Translations under genes and position numbers: made by a program | Assembly: GCF_000189255.1 (NCBI RefSeq) | Contig: NZ_AEVS01000008.1 | Span: forward strand, 1-64,000 | Origin: Vibrio brasiliensis LMG 20546 | Lineage (GTDB): Bacteria; Pseudomonadota; Gammaproteobacteria; Enterobacterales; Vibrionaceae | Direction: 5' to 3' | Length of the DNA stretch: 64,000 nucleotides | Shown: piece after piece, positions 1 to 8,562 of the stretch | How the letters are laid out: the number at the start of each line of letters is the position of its first letter | Numbering within the stretch: the stretch's first letter is position 1 | Notes under the pieces: generated by a model | The model's database searches: none | Told to the model about the DNA's origin: nothing | Seen by the model: the letters and a program-made list of their open reading frames with translations, nothing else

Positions 1-234
1 GAAGAGGAAACTCAACTCTACAAGCAAGTTCAGCATTTAGATAAAACGCTAACCAGCATGTATAAAGATGACAAACAAGCGGCACTGAATATGGCTGCCG
101 ATTACTCCTATGGACAGCTTAAGCGTACGTTAAGCATGGCAACTGAGCTCAGATATAAGATGATGACGGACTTAACTAAGAGTACAGAGAAGAAGTATTC
201 TGAAGAAGAGTTTAAGAAAATAATGAGTCTATAA
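1..234 (+). CDS. C-terminal fragment of an unidentified protein
   Basis: An open frame enters from the left edge and ends with TAA at 232-234, giving 77 residues of the C-terminus. The fragment is rich in Lys, Glu and Gln and looks helical. It has no membrane segment and no motif I can name with confidence. The tail might belong to a C69-type dipeptidase, but that is only an impression. A strong hairpin follows the stop, so the gene ends its own transcript. The missing N-terminus lies outside the window. Confidence 0.6.
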   Translation, partial: EEETQLYKQVQHLDKTLTSMYKDDKQAALNMAADYSYGQLKRTLSMATELRYKMMTDLTKSTEKKYSEEEFKKIMSL

Positions 235-249
235 GTGGTCATAAAACCA

Positions 250-274
250 AAAACGGAGCGCAATGCTCCGTTTT
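250..274. terminator. bidirectional intrinsic terminator
   Basis: A 10-bp perfect stem (250-259 with 265-274, AAAACGGAGC and its complement) has a 5-base loop and is flanked by A-runs and T-runs. It lies between the converging left-edge gene and pncB and can serve both. Confidence 0.85.
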
Positions 275-291
275 GTTTTCAACACTCGTTA

Positions 292-1545
292 TTAGCTGGC
301 TTTATCGTACTCAGATTCAAGTCCGAAACTCTGTTTTAAATTGGCAAGGAAGATAGGATCTTCACACATGGCTTTTTCAGGCTCATCACTGATTTTAGCC
401 ACCGGCGCGCCATTGCACTGTGCCATCTTAACCACCATCGATAGTGGCTGATAGTGACCATCTTGATCTTTCCAGTCACCCATATCATTCGCGAGGAATG
501 TACCTATACCAAAGCTGATATTCGCTCGTCCGGCAAAGTACTGACAGATCTCCAGAGCACGCTCAAAGTTGAGTCCATCGGTAAAGATCAGCACTTTGGA
601 CTTTGGATCAATATCGAGTGACTGATAGTGGGCGATCATTTTGTCACCCCAATCAAATGGGTTACCTGAGTCATGACGCACGCCAGCGTAGGCATTTGCA
701 CGTTCATAAGTAAAATCCTGTAAGAACGCATCAATACCAATGGTATCGGTCAGGGCAATGCCTAAGCTCCCGTTAAAGGCCTGATGCCAGCGGTCGAGAG
801 CAACTCGTTGCGACTCATCCGGCTGCGATAGCTGTTGGTGAGCCATAAACCACTCATGGGCAACCGTACCAATCGGAGTTAGATCGAACTGTTTCGCCAA
901 ATGGTAGTTGCTGGTTCCCGACATCAAATCTGGAGCATGTTGGCGCAGGTAGTCGACGACATCGTGCTGCACCTGTGCGCTGAAACGGCGTCGACTGCCC
1001 ATTTCCGAGAACTGGAAGTTATCGATATTACGTTGTTTAAGCTCAGTTTGTAGTCTGGTGATTTTGTCTTCCAGCACATTGCGGAAGTGAGCGTAAGGGA
1101 TGTTACTCCATCGACTGCGGTTACGCAGTTCCGAGATAATGCTCATTATCAGGGTTTCATAGAGGATGGTTTCGTGCCAGATACCGGAGACTGAGACTTT
1201 AAGCTGGTTTTTATTTTGCTGGGTGGTGACTGAAACCGTAACTTGTTCAGCAGGCTTAAAGCGGAAGCTGGCCAGATAATCAATAAAGTTCTGCTCTAGG
1301 TAGGGTACCTGAACACTCAGATAACTAAGTTCTTGTTCGGAAAACTGGCAGCTAGCGAGTTTACCTATTTCATCTTCGACCTGTTGCGCCAGTTCGGACA
1401 GGTCTTCATCTGAACGAACGATAAGCTCATAACGCACGGTAGTTCCAGGATAATACTTGTGCGCAGCATGCATCATATTGATCTTGTATACATCCAGATC
1501 AAGTGCACTTTGAATGATACGGTCATTGAAAAGCTTGGTGGTCAT
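292..1545 (-). CDS. pncB: nicotinate phosphoribosyltransferase
   Basis: PncB joins nicotinate and PRPP to give nicotinate mononucleotide, the committed step of NAD salvage from nicotinate; it acts in the cytoplasm. The 417-residue length matches the proteobacterial family. The N-terminal stretch beginning MTTKLFNDRIIQSALDLDVYK, the FSEMGSRRRFS segment (about 180-190, containing the His/Arg active-site region of the family) and the VRHDSGNP and VLIFTDGLN segments (about 290-325) are typical PncB blocks. It is divergent from nrtR, whose product should repress it, with about 257 bp between the start codons. Its 3' end faces a bidirectional terminator. Confidence 0.95.
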   Translation of the reverse strand: MTTKLFNDRIIQSALDLDVYKINMMHAAHKYYPGTTVRYELIVRSDEDLSELAQQVEDEIGKLASCQFSEQELSYLSVQVPYLEQNFIDYLASFRFKPAEQVTVSVTTQQNKNQLKVSVSGIWHETILYETLIMSIISELRNRSRWSNIPYAHFRNVLEDKITRLQTELKQRNIDNFQFSEMGSRRRFSAQVQHDVVDYLRQHAPDLMSGTSNYHLAKQFDLTPIGTVAHEWFMAHQQLSQPDESQRVALDRWHQAFNGSLGIALTDTIGIDAFLQDFTYERANAYAGVRHDSGNPFDWGDKMIAHYQSLDIDPKSKVLIFTDGLNFERALEICQYFAGRANISFGIGTFLANDMGDWKDQDGHYQPLSMVVKMAQCNGAPVAKISDEPEKAMCEDPIFLANLKQSFGLESEYDKAS

Positions 1546-1802
1546 TCAACCATCCTATCGGTTATCAGGGCTTGCTTACTGGAACAAACTTTAATTTAGC
1601 ACTTTAGGTTTGTCAAATTATGTTATTAACTAGTTTTACCTGTCATTATTGTTTGATATTTATCACTAGTATAATCAAATTTATAGGCTAATAAGCTACC
1701 AGAATTAATTTGATGGGGTTTATCACAAATGGTTACTTTCCTATTGACCTTGTGCGGCTCAGTGGTAATGTGTTGGCTAATTAAGGATGTAGGAAGTTCA
1801 CC
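1546..1802. promoter_or_regulatory. divergent pncB/nrtR promoter region with a candidate operator
   Basis: This AT-rich spacer separates two divergent genes and must hold both promoters. An inverted repeat, TTTGAT at 1652-1657 and ATCAAA at 1674-1679, brackets a further AT-rich core and is the best candidate operator I can see. I do not recall the Vibrio NrtR consensus well enough to match it, so the site is tentative. Confidence 0.35.
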
Positions 1803-2516
1803 ATGATTGTCACCATAGACATGATTTGTCTCAGGCTTGGAGAGAGCGGGTTAGAAGTATTGCTGATTAAGCGTGATAACCCAGACAGACCTCAACATGG
1901 GATGTGGTCTATTCCGGGTGGCTTTGTATTTGAGCAAGACTTGACAGCTCAGGGTGGTCAGCCAGCGGATCAGGATTTTGATGCAGCTCGACGTCGTATT
2001 TGTCGACAAAAGATTCATACCTACCCGAACTACATCAGCCAGCCTATGGTTGATGGTAATCCTAAGCGTGACCCGGACGGGTGGAGTGTGACCATTGCTC
2101 ATTATGCGCTGCTCAATAGTGCCAATGTCGAACAGATCGATAATAGCGGCTTATGTCGTAACAAACTGAGATGGTTCGCGCTGGAGCAGGTTGTTAATGA
2201 TCAGATTGAGTTGGCATTTGACCACGCACAACTGATTAATTTGGCATGGCATAAATTGCGTGCGGCGATTGAGTATACCTCTGTTGCTCTGTTTGCCCTC
2301 GATAAAGAATTTTTAGTGTCAGACATTATTGCCGCCTACGGAAAGTTCGGTGTCGAGGTCAACCGAATGACGGTTAAACGCCGTCTGATTGATACTGGCG
2401 TGATTGTCAGTGCGAATAAAATGGCCTCAACCAATAAAGGAAAAGGCGGTAAGCCGGCTCAGGTGTATAGTCTGGCTCAGAAAAGAGTGACCTATTTTCA
2501 GACTTGTCTGCGTTGA
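1803..2516 (+). CDS. nrtR: NrtR-type Nudix-related transcriptional repressor of NAD metabolism
   Basis: NrtR proteins combine a Nudix-fold sensor domain, which binds ADP-ribose-type ligands, with a C-terminal winged helix and repress NAD salvage genes. Residues about 1-150 form the Nudix-like part: there is a GMWSIPGGF segment, but the catalytic REXXEE signature is replaced by AARRRICRQK, so hydrolase activity is not expected. Residues about 160-237 contain the DNA-binding part (VNRMTVKRRL, KGGKPAQVYSL). It is divergent from pncB and followed 19 bp later by a nicotinamidase gene with a good AAGGAG site, so the two form an operon. The ATG at 1803 is preceded by a weak GGAAG. Confidence 0.9.
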   Translation: MIVTIDMICLRLGESGLEVLLIKRDNPDRPQHGMWSIPGGFVFEQDLTAQGGQPADQDFDAARRRICRQKIHTYPNYISQPMVDGNPKRDPDGWSVTIAHYALLNSANVEQIDNSGLCRNKLRWFALEQVVNDQIELAFDHAQLINLAWHKLRAAIEYTSVALFALDKEFLVSDIIAAYGKFGVEVNRMTVKRRLIDTGVIVSANKMASTNKGKGGKPAQVYSLAQKRVTYFQTCLR

Positions 2517-2535
2517 TATCAGGAAGGAGCAGAAG

Positions 2536-3186
2536 ATGCGATTGCAAAGTGTAGATATTGAACGAAACAAAACCGCTTGTATCGACGTAGACCCGCAGAA
2601 GGGGTTCAGTGAGTTGTGTCCCAAAGAGCTACCTGTTGAAGGGGCACTGCAAATAGTCGATGAACTCAAGCTCAATCACGCTAAGGCGAGTGTAAGACTT
2701 GTCTCTCGCGATATGCACCCACCAGCAGCAGCATGGGAAGCGGAAACCCCTGAGCGAATGCTAGAACCAGTTGGCTTACCGGAAGTGGATATTAAATGGA
2801 ATCCTCACTGTGTCGTTGGCACCATGGGTGTGGAGTTGTTGCCAGGTCTTCCTCCGGTTCGTGAGTATGACTTTCAGATTAACAAAGGCATTGACCCAGA
2901 CGCTCATCCATACGGCGCGTTCTACCATGATCAGGCCGACACACTTTCTACTGGTGGCATCGAGTTCCTTCGTAGCAAACAGATTGATACTGTCATCGTA
3001 GGTGGTCTGGCTCTCGACTTCTGTGTCAAGAAATCGGTAGAGCAGTTGGTTGATGCTGGCTTCAGAGTCATCGTTAACCTTGCCTCGACTCGCCCGGTGT
3101 TTCCTGATGCGACTGATAGCGTCGTGAGTGAGCTGGTTGATAAAGGCGTGTTGATTGTAGAAAACTCTGCGGCAATAAAAGCCTGA
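2536..3186 (+). CDS. pncA: nicotinamidase, isochorismatase-like hydrolase family
   Basis: This enzyme hydrolyses nicotinamide to nicotinate and ammonia, feeding PncB. The 216-residue protein carries the cysteine-hydrolase triad of the family: Asp19 in VDPQKGF, Lys117 in NKGIDPDAHPYGAF and Cys163 in GLALDFCVKKS. Likely metal ligands are Asp59 and His61 (SRDMHPP) and His91 (WNPHCV). The start has AAGGAG at the ideal distance. The gene lies directly downstream of nrtR and probably shares its transcript, so the cluster pncB/nrtR-pncA covers nicotinamide to nicotinate mononucleotide. A strong terminator follows. Confidence 0.9.
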   Translation: MRLQSVDIERNKTACIDVDPQKGFSELCPKELPVEGALQIVDELKLNHAKASVRLVSRDMHPPAAAWEAETPERMLEPVGLPEVDIKWNPHCVVGTMGVELLPGLPPVREYDFQINKGIDPDAHPYGAFYHDQADTLSTGGIEFLRSKQIDTVIVGGLALDFCVKKSVEQLVDAGFRVIVNLASTRPVFPDATDSVVSELVDKGVLIVENSAAIKA

Positions 3187-3204
3187 TAATCAGTTAGACA
3201 TTAG

Positions 3205-3233
3205 AACGGAGCGATTAATCGCTCCGTTTTTTT
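3205..3233 (+). terminator. intrinsic terminator after pncA
   Basis: A 24-bp perfect palindrome (3205-3228, arms AACGGAGCGATT) runs into seven T residues on the + strand. Confidence 0.9.
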
Positions 3234-3396
3234 ATCTGTTAACTCTGTATCAAAGTTAATAACGAACACTATTTGTTCAACTTTTGTGATTTGTGGAGCA
3301 ACCAAGTCGCTTCAACTGAGTTACCCTAAATTGACACAAGCTATTGATGTAACTCGATAAGGCTTTGTGCCTGATGAGCAAAGACCAAGGTGGATC

Positions 3397-4143
3397 ATGA
3401 TTAAAAAGCTGCTCTCTTTAGGTGTTTTGATTTCCTCTGCTAGCTGGGCTCAAATGGACGCCAGTGAGATAGTTGCCCGCTCTGACGCACAGATGCGAGG
3501 GGATTCTAGCTACTCGACAGCGACCATGAATATTATCCGTCCTGACTGGACGCGTAGTATGAGTATGAAAAGCTGGACCAAAGGGCAAGAACTGTCACTG
3601 GTTTTAATCACAGCTCCCGCCAAAGACAAAGGCAGTGCTTCGTTAAAACGCTACCGCGAAATGTGGAACTGGATTCCTAACATAGAGCGGGTGATCAAAA
3701 TCGCTCCGTCAATGTTGGGGCAATCCTGGATGGGCTCAGACTTTACTAACGATGACCTGATTAACCAATCCTCAATTGTCGTCGACTACAACCACAGCCT
3801 GATTGGTGAAGAGACGGTTGATGGTGAACTGACCTACGTGATTGACGCGCTGGCTAAGCCTGATGCTCCTGTGGTGTGGAGTAAAGTGACGCTGTGGATT
3901 TCTAAGCAACACTATTTGCAGCGCAAAGCCGAGTTCTATGATGAGTTTGATGAACTGGTGAACACCATGACCACTTACGATGTCCGCTCAATGGGTGGTC
4001 GCATGTTAGCAACGCGAATGCAGATGGAACCAGCGGATAAACCGGGCCACAGAACGGAGCTTATCACCCACGACGCTCAATTTGATTTCAAGATCGGGGA
4101 TGATTTTTTCTCACAGGCGCAGATGAAGTCTCTCAGAGACTAA
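3397..4143 (+). CDS. LolA-like outer-membrane lipoprotein-sorting family protein
   Basis: This is a periplasmic protein of the LolA/LolB-like fold family usually annotated as outer membrane lipoprotein-sorting protein. It starts with a signal peptide (MIKKLLSLGVLISSASWAQ) with likely cleavage after SWA. The mature domain has the alternating strands and YREMWNWIPNIERVIKIAPSM-type segment of that family. I chose the ATG at 3397 because AAGGTGG lies just upstream; an earlier GTG at 3367 would add 10 residues before the signal peptide. It is the first gene of a five-gene unit with two permeases, an ATPase and a barrel protein. It probably carries a hydrophobic ligand (lipid or lipoprotein) between membranes; the substrate is unknown. 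Confidence 0.75.
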   Translation: MIKKLLSLGVLISSASWAQMDASEIVARSDAQMRGDSSYSTATMNIIRPDWTRSMSMKSWTKGQELSLVLITAPAKDKGSASLKRYREMWNWIPNIERVIKIAPSMLGQSWMGSDFTNDDLINQSSIVVDYNHSLIGEETVDGELTYVIDALAKPDAPVVWSKVTLWISKQHYLQRKAEFYDEFDELVNTMTTYDVRSMGGRMLATRMQMEPADKPGHRTELITHDAQFDFKIGDDFFSQAQMKSLRD

Positions 4144-4152
4144 GGGGCAGGG

Positions 4153-5382
4153 ATGTTGCTGAAACTGGCATGGCGCAATCTGTGGCGGCAAAAGCGCAGA
4201 ACCTTGCTTACCGCTTCTGCTCTTGCGTTGGCGCTAATTCTATCACTCGCAATGCGTTCATTGCAGGAGGGGACTTACGCCAGTAACATCGATAACAGCG
4301 CGCGCTTTTATACAGGGCTGATACAGCTTCAACATGTCGACTTTGCAGATAGTCATAGTATTGATGACCTGTTGCCGGCTAGCGATGAATTTATCCAACC
4401 CCTTAAAACTATGCCTGAAATCACGGAAATGATCCCGCGCCTGGAGTCATTTGCTCTCGCTGCGGCTGGTGAAACTTCGAAAGGCGTAATGGTGCTGGGT
4501 ATTGACCCTAATGGTGAAGATGCCTACTCAGGGCTGGGGGATAAAGTGATTGAGGGGCAGTATCTGACACTGGGCGACAGTCAGGTTCTGGTAGGGGAGA
4601 GTCTCGCGCGCAGTATGAAGGTAAAAGTCGGAGATGAGCTAATCCTTTATGGTCAGGGTTACCGCGGACAGACTGCAGCAGGGCTATTTATCGTAAAAGG
4701 CATCGTCAGTTTTCCCATGCCTCAGTTGGAAAGTCAGTTGGTTTACCTGCCATTAGATACCGCGCAACAACTGTTTAGTACCCAAGAGCAGGTGACTAAC
4801 TGGGTACTGCATACCGATAAGTTGTCAGATATTCCAAGGATAGTCGCACAGCTCAAACAAGCTTATCCCGATGACGTTAGCGTGCAGGATTGGCAACAGC
4901 TCTCGCCGGAAACGGCCCAGCAAATCCAGATGGATAAAGTGGGTGGTATATTCCTGATGTACATTCTCTATGGAGTAGTGGGGTTCGGGCTTTTTGCCAC
5001 CATTATGATGATGACGCTGGAACGCCAGCGCGAGTTTGCTGTGATGCTAGCCACTGGTATGCAGCGTGGGCGATTGCTGACCTTAGTTATGATTGAATCA
5101 CTGCTCATTGCCGCCCTTGGCATCGCTATAGGTATGCTGGTGGTGACTCCCTTGCTGGTTTATCTGCTCCATCACCCCATTCAGCTCACTGGTGACACGG
5201 CAAAATTGATGATTGAAGCAGGGTTTGCCCCGATTCTGCCAGTGATGGTGGAACCCTGGCTGTACGTGAATCAGGTAGTGATAGTGCTGGCAATGTTGGT
5301 GTTATGCCTTATTTATCCAATGATAAGGATCGCCCGCCTCAACTTAGTCAATGCACTCAAAGGAGGGGCACATGCTCATTAA
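4153..5382 (+). CDS. FtsX/MacB/LolC-type ABC transporter permease (first of pair)
   Basis: A 409-residue inner-membrane permease with the family layout: one N-terminal membrane helix (about 20-40) after the motif LAWRNLWRQKRRT, a large periplasmic domain (about 45-265), then three C-terminal helices (about 270-295, 315-340, 375-395). The LAWRNLWR opening is shared with the next gene, which suggests paralogous halves of a heterodimer as in LolC/LolE. It starts 9 bp after the LolA-like gene and its last 11 bases overlap the next start. Such permeases use ATP to move substrates out of the membrane rather than through it. Confidence 0.85.
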   Translation: MLLKLAWRNLWRQKRRTLLTASALALALILSLAMRSLQEGTYASNIDNSARFYTGLIQLQHVDFADSHSIDDLLPASDEFIQPLKTMPEITEMIPRLESFALAAAGETSKGVMVLGIDPNGEDAYSGLGDKVIEGQYLTLGDSQVLVGESLARSMKVKVGDELILYGQGYRGQTAAGLFIVKGIVSFPMPQLESQLVYLPLDTAQQLFSTQEQVTNWVLHTDKLSDIPRIVAQLKQAYPDDVSVQDWQQLSPETAQQIQMDKVGGIFLMYILYGVVGFGLFATIMMMTLERQREFAVMLATGMQRGRLLTLVMIESLLIAALGIAIGMLVVTPLLVYLLHHPIQLTGDTAKLMIEAGFAPILPVMVEPWLYVNQVVIVLAMLVLCLIYPMIRIARLNLVNALKGGAHAH

Positions 5383-6589
5383 ACTGGCGTGGCGTAACCT
5401 TTGGCGCAATAAGCTTCGGACAGCCATTATGCTGGGAGCTATCGTATTTGGCTTAGTCGGTGTAGTCGCCATGATGGCGTTTATGACCGGACTGGTAAAT
5501 AGCATGCTCGACAATGCGATTGCGTGGCAGACTAGTCATATCCAGATTCACAATAAGGCTTACGTTGACAATCCAGATATTAAACAAAGGATTGTCGATT
5601 CAGACCGCCTGATTGCTCAACTCGACCAGCAAGAAAACATTGCCCACTATTCGCAGCGCTTTATTGCTAATGGGATGGTCGCCTCTGCTCGCAGTACCCG
5701 AGGCGTGCGTATAAATGGCATCAACATCGAACAGGAGCAAAGTGTTACGCCTCTTGCTCAACATATTATTCAGGGAGAGTGGTTGGATAACCAAGGGCGC
5801 AATCCGGTTCTGGTGTCTGACAAAACCGCTCAACAGCTTAAGCTGAGAGTCGGGTCTAAAGTGGTACTGACCTTCTCCGATCTTAATGGTGAAGTGGCTG
5901 GAGCCGCGTTTCGCGTTCGTGGCGTATTCAAAACGCCTTCAACCGCTTTTGATGAAGGCAATATCTATGTCAGACAAACGGATCTCACCGCCCTTGCAGG
6001 TGGAACTGGCGCCCATGAAATCGCGATAGTCGTCAACCAGACCGATAAATTAGCTGAAACGGTGCACAAGCTGACCGCGATTGCTGGTGACAACAATCAG
6101 GTTCGTGACTGGCAGCAGGTACAGCCGATGCTGGCGTCGATGACTAACTCCATGCAAACCAGTAATAACATCATGCTTGGTATCTTCGTTATTGCGATGG
6201 GGTTTGGCATCGTCAATATCATGCTGATGTCGGTATTTGAACGCAGTCAGGAGTTGGGAGTATTGTTGGCGGTAGGGATGCAGAAACAGAAAGTGTTTAT
6301 GCTCATCACGTTGGAATCAGCGTTACTCGGCGTTTGCGGTAGCGTGATAGGTATTGCTGTCTGTTTGTTGCTGGTGGGGCTGTTTGGTCGCACCGGTATT
6401 TCGTTAAGTGCACTGGCTGAAGGTCTGGGGACATACGGCATTGATACCCTGCTTTATCCTCAGGTGGACTTCGACCAATATGTGACGATTTTTATCACCG
6501 TACTTTGTGCCAGCATCATGGCGGCATTTTATCCGGCCAGACAGATTCTAAAGCTTCGTCCGGCACAAGCGATGGCGGAGAAACATTAA
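5372..6589 (+). CDS. FtsX/MacB/LolE-type ABC transporter permease (second of pair)
   Basis: A 405-residue paralogue of the upstream permease, with opening motif LAWRNLWRNKLRT, one N-terminal helix, a periplasmic domain and three C-terminal helices (about 270-290, 310-335, 370-395). I chose the ATG at 5372, preceded by AGGAGG; an in-frame upstream codon at 5351 lies inside the previous gene and has no site. The 11-base overlap with the first permease indicates translational coupling. With the ATPase it should form a LolCDE-like complex. The presence of a LolA-like protein in the same unit strengthens this over a MacB-like efflux reading. Confidence 0.85.
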   Translation: MLIKLAWRNLWRNKLRTAIMLGAIVFGLVGVVAMMAFMTGLVNSMLDNAIAWQTSHIQIHNKAYVDNPDIKQRIVDSDRLIAQLDQQENIAHYSQRFIANGMVASARSTRGVRINGINIEQEQSVTPLAQHIIQGEWLDNQGRNPVLVSDKTAQQLKLRVGSKVVLTFSDLNGEVAGAAFRVRGVFKTPSTAFDEGNIYVRQTDLTALAGGTGAHEIAIVVNQTDKLAETVHKLTAIAGDNNQVRDWQQVQPMLASMTNSMQTSNNIMLGIFVIAMGFGIVNIMLMSVFERSQELGVLLAVGMQKQKVFMLITLESALLGVCGSVIGIAVCLLLVGLFGRTGISLSALAEGLGTYGIDTLLYPQVDFDQYVTIFITVLCASIMAAFYPARQILKLRPAQAMAEKH

Positions 6590-6590
6590 T

Positions 6591-7310
6591 ATGACTATAT
6601 CCATTAAATCACTGCGTAAAGTCTATAACCCTGACTCCGATTTTCCGGTACATGCGATTCATAACCTAAACCTGACCATAGAGCAGGGTGAGTTTGTCGC
6701 CATTATGGGTCCCTCAGGTTCGGGGAAAACGACCCTGCTTAATATGCTGGGAGGTATTGATTCACCGACGTCAGGACAAGTGTTTATTGATGATACCGAC
6801 ATCTGTCAGTTACCAGAAAAGCAGTTGATTGGATTTCGCCGGGACCACATTGGCTTTATTTTTCAGGACTACAGTTTGCTTCCTGTTCTGACTGCATTGG
6901 AGAATGTTGAGTTCGTCATGCAGTTACAGGGGCGTAAGCAGCAGGAGTGCCAACAGCGAGCAGAGCAGTTGCTGGAGCAGGTTGGTCTAAAAGATCAGCT
7001 CAATAAGGTTCCACCAAAACTATCCGGAGGCCAGCAGCAGCGTGTTGCGGTCGCTCGGGCGCTGGCACCAAGTCCCCGTTTCGTTATGGCTGATGAACCA
7101 ACCGCTAACCTGGATGCGCAAAGCACCTCAGAACTGCTTGATATTATGCAGCAGCTTAATCAACAAGAGGGGACTACCTTTATCTTCTCGACCCATGACC
7201 CACGGGTTATCAAAAGGGCGCGAAGGGTTATTGTGTTTGAAGATGGCAGATTGAAGAGCGACCAACGGCAAGAGCCTCAAGCCGATAAGGTGGAGTCACA
7301 GGTTTGTTAG
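6591..7310 (+). CDS. ABC transporter ATPase, LolD/MacB class
   Basis: A 239-residue cytoplasmic ATPase. The Walker A motif is GPSGSGKTT (about 40-48), the signature LSGGQQQRVAVARAL (about 144-158), the Walker B FVMADEP followed by the D-loop TANLD (about 164-174) and the H-loop STHD (about 200). It begins one base after the second permease and overlaps the next gene by 7 bases. The size and motifs fit the ATPase of LolCDE-like or MacB-like exporters. It powers the permease pair encoded just upstream. Confidence 0.9.
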   Translation: MTISIKSLRKVYNPDSDFPVHAIHNLNLTIEQGEFVAIMGPSGSGKTTLLNMLGGIDSPTSGQVFIDDTDICQLPEKQLIGFRRDHIGFIFQDYSLLPVLTALENVEFVMQLQGRKQQECQQRAEQLLEQVGLKDQLNKVPPKLSGGQQQRVAVARALAPSPRFVMADEPTANLDAQSTSELLDIMQQLNQQEGTTFIFSTHDPRVIKRARRVIVFEDGRLKSDQRQEPQADKVESQVC

Positions 7311-8488
7311 CCAGCAGCGTTAGACCATACTTCGTCTGTTTGACAAGTTTGTTATCTGCGCTGACATGGGCTCAGATCCCTGGGTTGGTGGCGGATAAGC
7401 CCTATGATCTCGGTGGTTACGTTAAATATATGGCCAGTGCTAACATCGTTGAACAAGGCGATGACTATTATGATCATCTTATTCATCAGCGTTTTAACTT
7501 TGAGTATCGGTTTGATGAGGCTTTTAGGGTCAACCTTTCGATGCGTAATCGCGTGTTATGGGGCGATAGCGCCAAACTACCAGGGTACAACACCCTCATC
7601 GGCGCTGATGCAGGATACTGGGATTTAACCACCAACTGGCTTGAACGAGGTTCGGTCATCGGCACAAGCCAGTTTGACCGCGCTTATGTTCAATGGAGTG
7701 ACAATGACTGGCAACTTAGAGTCGGGCGGTCAAGAATAAACTGGGCGATGAACGCCATCTGGAACCCCAACGATGTGTTTAACGCTTACTCCATCTATGA
7801 CTTTGATTATGAAGAGAGAAGTGGAACCGATGCACTGAGCGTGACGCGTAAGCTCGACTTTGCCAGTAGCATAGATGTGGTGTTCAGTCCGAATCAGGAG
7901 AGTGATTTGACCAGCTACGCGGGCCGTTATCTCTACAACTACCAAGGTTGGGACATGCAGGTCATCGCCGGAAAATCGAACCTTGATAGAATCCTTGGTG
8001 GTGGTGTTGCCGGAGATATCAAAGGGGCGGGTGTACGCGCTGAAGTTAGTTGGTTTGAACCGACTAAAGAGCGTTGGAATGATGTTGAGCTCAGTTCGAC
8101 CACTGTTGCAAGCATCGAATCGGACTACAGCTTCACTTCGAGACGAAACTGGATGGGGCGTATTGCTTACCTCTATATCAGCCAGCCACAGTCAGCGGAT
8201 TCTGCGGCGAAATACCTTAACCTGCCACTTAATGCTAAGACACTAAGCTTTAGTCGAAACACCTATTATGCTGACGTGGGTTTTGACCTCAGTCCGTTAT
8301 GGCGAGCGACTTTTTCAACGGTTTACTATCAGGATCACTCTTATTATCTGTCGCTAAACAGTCACTACTCATTAAGTGATGACATTCAGCTAATTGGTGT
8401 GATTCAGAAGTTCGATGGTAGTGAGGATAGTCTGTTTGGTGAGACCCCTGCGACCTTATTATTTGCTCAAATCAAGTGGAGTTTCTGA
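7304..8488 (+). CDS. predicted outer-membrane beta-barrel protein of the Lol-like operon
   Basis: A 394-residue protein with an N-terminal signal sequence (LTSLLSALTWAQ), many alternating-residue strands, abundant aromatic residues and a C-terminal ending LFAQIKWSF, whose last Phe is a typical signal for the BAM assembly machinery. No known domain is clear to me. The start is a TTG at 7304 with GGAG eight bases upstream; the gene overlaps the ATPase by 7 bases, so coupling is likely. As the last member of the operon it is the obvious outer-membrane acceptor or export partner for whatever the LolA-like protein carries. A terminator follows. Confidence 0.7.
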   Translation: MLASSVRPYFVCLTSLLSALTWAQIPGLVADKPYDLGGYVKYMASANIVEQGDDYYDHLIHQRFNFEYRFDEAFRVNLSMRNRVLWGDSAKLPGYNTLIGADAGYWDLTTNWLERGSVIGTSQFDRAYVQWSDNDWQLRVGRSRINWAMNAIWNPNDVFNAYSIYDFDYEERSGTDALSVTRKLDFASSIDVVFSPNQESDLTSYAGRYLYNYQGWDMQVIAGKSNLDRILGGGVAGDIKGAGVRAEVSWFEPTKERWNDVELSSTTVASIESDYSFTSRRNWMGRIAYLYISQPQSADSAAKYLNLPLNAKTLSFSRNTYYADVGFDLSPLWRATFSTVYYQDHSYYLSLNSHYSLSDDIQLIGVIQKFDGSEDSLFGETPATLLFAQIKWSF

Positions 8489-8525
8489 GCTAGCAGGGCA
8501 GCAATGAGAATATAGGGTCGATAAA

Positions 8526-8547
8526 AAAGCGGCTGATGAGCCGCTTT
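8526..8547. terminator. intrinsic terminator after the Lol-like operon
   Basis: The stem AGCGGCT (8528-8534) pairs with 8539-8545 across a 4-base loop, with A residues before and T residues after, between converging genes. Confidence 0.8.
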
Positions 8548-8562
8548 ATTCGTTGATAGATG

